Source: JBBRYK01 sp038237665
GTDB lineage: Bacteria; Actinomycetota; Thermoleophilia; Gaiellales; Gaiellaceae
DNA: 27,016 nucleotides
Assembly (NCBI GenBank): GCA_038237665.1
Contig: JBBRYK010000032.1
Location: forward strand, 1-27,016
Reading direction: 5' to 3'
Positions 23,593-27,016 of this stretch are shown here, piece by piece; within the stretch, counting starts at the first letter, position 1; the number at the start of each line of letters is the position of its first letter. The translations under genes were made by a program, and so were the position numbers. The notes under the pieces were generated by a model. The model worked only from the letters and a program-made list of their open reading frames with translations, was not told the DNA's origin and made no database searches.

Positions 23593-25778
23593 GCCTTCTG
23601 CACCTCGACTGCGCCTCCCAGACGACCCGCGTGTTCGTCGGCCACGCGAACGGCGCCGGCGATGAGTCGCGGATTGACCCGGGCGCGAAGTTCCAGCGAG
23701 GTTCCGTTCGACGAGATGCGGATCACCGATCCGGTGGTGATGCCGCGCACCTGGGCGTCCTGGGGCGAGACCTCGACCTCGGCAGGCGGGCGCTGGAACT
23801 GGAGCTCGTGCACCCGCTCCACGGCCGGGCCCGAGAAGAGCGGGCGGTAGCGGATGAGCTGGAGCGGACCACCTCCCTTCGTCTGCCGCGCAGGTGCCCG
23901 CGAGGGTGTCTCCGGCAGCCGCGCAGGCCGCTCGAGGAACGACGCCTGCTCTCCCACCTGCGAGAGCGGGAACCCGTAGAGCTCTTCGAACACATGCGCG
24001 GGATAGGGCGAGAGCTCGACGCCGAAGCGGGCCGCGAGCTGGGCGATCCAGGCGAGCTCGTCGGGAGCGGGCGGGATCACCGCCCGGCGGAGGCGCTGGA
24101 GGCGGCCCTCGAGGTTGAGGAAAGTACCCTCGCGCTCCAGGTAGCTCGTCGCCGGCAGGACGACGTGCGCCCAGCCGGTCCCGGCGATCCGCCGGTACAT
24201 CGAGATCGCGATCACGGCCTCCGCTCGATCCGCGATCGACCGGACGGTGGTTGTCTCCGCTGCTTCGTCTCCCACGACGATCAGACAGCCGGGGGCCTCG
24301 AGCCCTGTCGGGGGGCCTTCGCCGGCGGCCGCCCAGGCCTCGGCGACGCCGCGGCCGTTCGGAGTCGCGGGGAGGTAGAAGGCGCCCGAGCCCGGTTTCG
24401 AGTCGAGGCCCAGCGCCCTGGCGAGCTCGGCCAGGTCCGCACCGCCGCGGCCTCCCGGTCCGGACCAGATCAGCACGACGCGTTCCGCCGCACGGAGTCC
24501 CCTGTCCTCCGCCAGCCGGCGGAGGGCCTCGCCCGCCGAGCCGGGCGGCACCTGGTCGGTGCCGTCGGGACCGACCGTGACCACCCGCGCGCCTCGACGG
24601 CGCGCTGCCCGGAGCCAGAGGTCGACGATCGGCGCGCGCTCGGCCACCGGCTCGTCTCCCACCACGGCGATCACGTTCGCGTCCTCGATCATTGCGAGCG
24701 GGATCCGGAAAGCGTCGAGCTCCGCGCTCGCCTCCTCGGGCAGGACGACGGCGTTCGAGCCGAGCCCGCGGCGGACGAGCCGGGAGAGGCCGTAGGCCTG
24801 CTCGACGGTCTCCGAGCCCGAGAGGGCGAGGAGCACGCGCCCCTGAGCGCCTCGCAGGAGCCGCTCGGCCTCATCGAGGGCGCTGTCCCAGGACGTCTCC
24901 TCGAGCCGGCGCCGTCCGGCGCGGACCATCGGGTCGGTCACGCGGTCGCCGGCATAGAGGTGCGAGAAGGCGAAGCGGCCCTTGTCGCACAGCCAGCCCT
25001 GGTCGACGTCGGGGTGGTTCCGCGAGAGGATGCGCTTCACCTTTCCCTCGCGGGTCGTCGCGCTGATGTTGCAGCCGACCGGGCAGAGGCCACAGACCGA
25101 GGGCACGTTCTGGATCTCCCAGGGCCGCGCTTCGAAGCGGTACTGCGTCGACGTGAGCGCGCCGACCGGGCAGAGCTCGATCACGTTGCCGGTGAACGGG
25201 GCGCGGTAGGGCTCGTCTTCGAAGGTGGCGATGACCGAGTGCGATCCTCGGTTGCGGGCGATCAACTGCCCGTCCTCGGAGACGAGCTCGGAGAACCGTG
25301 TGCAGCGGTAGCAGAGGATGCAGCGCTCGCGGTCGAGGGCGATCGCCGGGCTGATCGGGATCGGCTTCTCGAAGGTCCGTTTCGGGAAGGTCATGCGCGT
25401 GTTGCCCGGGCCCCAGCGGAACGTCAGGTCCTGGAGCGGGCACTCGCCGCCCTTGTCGCAGACCGGGCAGTCGAGCGGATGGTTGACGAGGATGAACTCG
25501 AGCACCGCCTCCTGCCCTTCGGCGGCCTTCGCGGAGGTCTGGGCCGTCCTGACGACCATCCCGTCCTGGGCGGTCATCGTGCAGGCGGCCTGGAGCTTCG
25601 GCATCCCCTCGATCTCGCAGAGGCACATCCGGCAGGCTCCGATGGGCTCCCCGAGCCGCGGCTCGTAGCAGAAGACGGGGATCTCGATCCCGGCGGCGAG
25701 CGCTGTCTCGACCAGGCCAAGGCCCTTGGCGACCTGCACTTGTCGGCCGTCGACCGTAACGGAAACGAATTCGCTCAT
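23589..25778 (-). CDS. nuoG: NADH:quinone oxidoreductase subunit G, with N7 cluster site
   Basis: 729 aa. N1b [2Fe-2S] ligands: C37, C49, C52, C66. N5: H100, C104, C107, C113. N4: C153, C156, C159, C203. A further set C229-x2-C232-x3-C236...C264 (VCGLCPVGC, GWLCDKGRF) is the N7 site found only in some bacteria. The rest is a molybdopterin-oxidoreductase-like domain, ending in a MoCo-dinucleotide-binding-like beta domain; in complex I it is not expected to bind the cofactor. ATG 25778 is chosen over GTG 25790 because AGGTGG lies 8 nt in front of it. It is separated from nuoF by 86 bp holding repeat copy C. Confidence 0.95.
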   Translation of the reverse strand: MSEFVSVTVDGRQVQVAKGLGLVETALAAGIEIPVFCYEPRLGEPIGACRMCLCEIEGMPKLQAACTMTAQDGMVVRTAQTSAKAAEGQEAVLEFILVNHPLDCPVCDKGGECPLQDLTFRWGPGNTRMTFPKRTFEKPIPISPAIALDRERCILCYRCTRFSELVSEDGQLIARNRGSHSVIATFEDEPYRAPFTGNVIELCPVGALTSTQYRFEARPWEIQNVPSVCGLCPVGCNISATTREGKVKRILSRNHPDVDQGWLCDKGRFAFSHLYAGDRVTDPMVRAGRRRLEETSWDSALDEAERLLRGAQGRVLLALSGSETVEQAYGLSRLVRRGLGSNAVVLPEEASAELDAFRIPLAMIEDANVIAVVGDEPVAERAPIVDLWLRAARRRGARVVTVGPDGTDQVPPGSAGEALRRLAEDRGLRAAERVVLIWSGPGGRGGADLAELARALGLDSKPGSGAFYLPATPNGRGVAEAWAAAGEGPPTGLEAPGCLIVVGDEAAETTTVRSIADRAEAVIAISMYRRIAGTGWAHVVLPATSYLEREGTFLNLEGRLQRLRRAVIPPAPDELAWIAQLAARFGVELSPYPAHVFEELYGFPLSQVGEQASFLERPARLPETPSRAPARQTKGGGPLQLIRYRPLFSGPAVERVHELQFQRPPAEVEVSPQDAQVRGITTGSVIRISSNGTSLELRARVNPRLIAGAVRVADEHAGRLGGAVEVQKA

Positions 25779-25790
25779 TGCCTGGGCCAC

Positions 25791-25855
25791 CTAGGGGTCG
25801 GCACGGCCGCTGCGCGGCATTGAGCGCTTCGCTTTTCCCCGGAAACTGGGTGTAC
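25791..25855 (+). repeat. Interspersed hairpin repeat, copy C, inside the nuo operon
   Basis: The most complete of three copies: CTAGGGGTC, four variable bases, hairpin GCCGC-TGC-GCGGC (25806-25818), CATTGAGCGCTTCG, CTTTTCCCCGG, AAACTGGGTGTAC. It lies between nuoF and nuoG with its CTAGGGG end touching the nuoG ribosome binding site (AGGTGG = 25787-25792 on the minus strand). Read on the minus strand it starts TGTACACCCAGTTTCC; IS481-family ends usually begin with TGT, so a relation to the remnant at 2-160 is possible but unproven. Confidence 0.75.
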
Positions 25856-25864
25856 ACCAACCGC

Positions 25865-27016
25865 TCAAGCCGGCACCTGGGCTACCGGGTGATGGCTGTG
25901 TTGGTCCACCGGAGCAAAAAGCCCTTCGAGCGTCGACTCGCCCTCCAGCGGGCATCCGCCGTGGTCGACATGGGCCTGGAACTCGTCGCGGAACTTGTCG
26001 ACGTAGCTCGCGATCGGCATCGCTGCTGCGTCGCCCAGCGGGCAGAGGCACTTGCCGAGGATCCGGTCGCAGACCGACAGCAGGAGGTCGAGCTCCGACT
26101 GCTCCGCCTCGCCGGCCTCGATCCTCTCGAGGAGCTGAACCATCCAGCGCGTCCCCTCCCGGCAGGGCGTGCACTTGCCGCAGGACTCGTGCATGTAGAA
26201 CTGCGCGACCCGGAGCCCCAGCTGGACCATGCAGCAGCGGTCGTCGATCGCGATCACGACGCCGGAGCCGAGGAACGTGCCGACCTTGGCCATGTCGTCG
26301 TAGGTGAGCCGCGCGTCGATCTGGTCGGCGGTCAGGATCGGGAAGGAGGAGCCGCCGGGGATGACCGCCTTCAGCGGCCGGCCGTCCTTCATCCCGCCGC
26401 CGAAGTCGTAGATCAGCTCGCGGATCGTGATCCCCATCGGCAGCTCGTAGTTGCCGCCGCGCTCGACGTTCCCGGAGAGGCAGAAGACCCGTGTGCCGGT
26501 CGAGTCGGGGGTGCCGATCTTCGCGTACTCGGCGCCGCCGATCTCCAGCACCTTCGGGACGGTCGCGATCGTCTCGACGTTGTTGATCAGCGTCGGCGAG
26601 GCGTACAGGCCCTGGATCGCCGGGAATGGCGGCTTCGAGCGCGGCTGGCCGCGCTTGCCCTCGAGCGACTCGAGCAGCGCCGTCTCCTCGCCGCAGATGT
26701 AGGCGCCGGCGCCGCGGTGGAGGACGATCGTCACGCCCCCGAGCAGCTTCGCCTTGCGCGTCTCGGCGAGTGCGGCGCGAATGACCTCGAACTCGGTCAG
26801 ATACTCGCCCCGGATGTAGATGAAGACGTTCTGCGAGCCGATCGCGTGTGCGGTGATCAGGCAGCCCTCGATCAGCCGGTGCGGGACGCGAAGCATGATC
26901 TCGCGGTCCTTGAAGGTGCCGGGCTCGGACTCGTCCGCGTTGCACAACAGGTACACAGGCTTGTTCCCGCGCTTTTCCGCGGAGGGGACAAAGCTCCACT
27001 TCATTCCGGTGGGGAA
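25865..27016 (-). CDS. nuoF: NADH:quinone oxidoreductase subunit F (N-terminus cut by window end)
   Basis: 383 residues are visible; the frame is open to the last base, and the first residues FPTGMKW continue the FMN-binding GRGGAGFPTG motif, so roughly 50 N-terminal residues lie outside. FMN/NADH site: CNADESEPGTFKDREI and RGAGAYICGEETALLESLEG. N3 [4Fe-4S] ligands: SCGKCTPCREGT and the later CLCPLGDA. NuoF oxidises NADH and passes electrons to NuoE and NuoG. The C-terminal tail GLFAPVDQHSHHPVAQVPA is rich in His and is not a usual family feature. The downstream gap to nuoG is the only non-overlapping junction in the operon. Confidence 0.96.
   Translation of the reverse strand, partial: FPTGMKWSFVPSAEKRGNKPVYLLCNADESEPGTFKDREIMLRVPHRLIEGCLITAHAIGSQNVFIYIRGEYLTEFEVIRAALAETRKAKLLGGVTIVLHRGAGAYICGEETALLESLEGKRGQPRSKPPFPAIQGLYASPTLINNVETIATVPKVLEIGGAEYAKIGTPDSTGTRVFCLSGNVERGGNYELPMGITIRELIYDFGGGMKDGRPLKAVIPGGSSFPILTADQIDARLTYDDMAKVGTFLGSGVVIAIDDRCCMVQLGLRVAQFYMHESCGKCTPCREGTRWMVQLLERIEAGEAEQSELDLLLSVCDRILGKCLCPLGDAAAMPIASYVDKFRDEFQAHVDHGGCPLEGESTLEGLFAPVDQHSHHPVAQVPA

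Noticed and set aside
25779..25790. GTG at 25790 as nuoG start
   Set aside because: No ribosome binding site in front of it, while ATG 25778 has AGGTGG at 8 nt and gives the normal N-terminus.
23631..25823. 730-codon open frame antisense to nuoG
   Set aside because: It mirrors the codon pattern of nuoG; no motifs. Similar long antisense frames lie opposite nuoL, nuoM and nuoN.

Overview
The window is very GC-rich DNA with many GTG/TTG starts, tightly packed genes and frequent 3-10 bp start/stop overlaps. Gene content (methylmalonyl-CoA epimerase, an Mrp ATPase without the C-terminal CxxC, DUF1028, UPF0173 hydrolase, a full Nuo operon) and a recurrent TANNNT box 6-10 nt in front of start codons suggest a deep-branching actinobacterium such as Thermoleophilia (Gaiellales/Solirubrobacterales-like). 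That placement is inference from style and gene set; no marker RNA is present.

Layout. Positions 1-417 hold the C-terminal end of an IS481-type transposase and a hairpin-rich non-coding stretch. Positions 418-4840 carry plus-strand genes: a cysteine hydrolase (nicotinamidase-like), a single-membrane-span FtsH-like protease, methylmalonyl-CoA epimerase with a small overlapping partner, an ECF sigma factor and a degenerate YchF-like protein. A 20-bp-stem hairpin at 4841-4886 separates these from the minus-strand pair EamA transporter/YhaM-like nuclease (4888-6570). Divergent from that pair run DUF1015 and an inositol-phosphatase-like gene, then a small SD-led gene, a secreted protein and an ABC ATPase. 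The ATPase runs head-on into an FtsX/MacB-like permease on the other strand (9982-11082). Divergent from the permease are mrp and a compact Ldh_2-family gene (11117-12915). These converge on a five-gene minus-strand cluster (12871-16019): UPF0173 metallo-hydrolase, small unknown protein, DUF1028 protein and two tandem cupin-TPR paralogues. A small membrane protein (16074-16409) meets the end of the nuo operon.

Positions 16406-27016 are the nuo operon on the minus strand, in transcription order nuoF (cut by the window end), G, H, I, J, K, L, M, N. These encode the NADH-oxidising/iron-sulfur subunits F, G and I and the membrane subunits H and J-N of proton-pumping NADH:quinone oxidoreductase; nuoA-E would lie beyond the right edge. 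Every junction overlaps except nuoF/nuoG, where a copy of an interspersed repeat sits.

The least explained signals are: (i) a three-copy interspersed hairpin repeat (191-234, 8514-8565, 25791-25855), one copy next to the IS remnant and one inside the nuo operon; (ii) the leaderless-type promoter boxes; (iii) several shortened or motif-poor members of well-known families (FtsH, YchF, Ldh_2, Mrp). No tRNA, rRNA or CRISPR array was recognised by eye.
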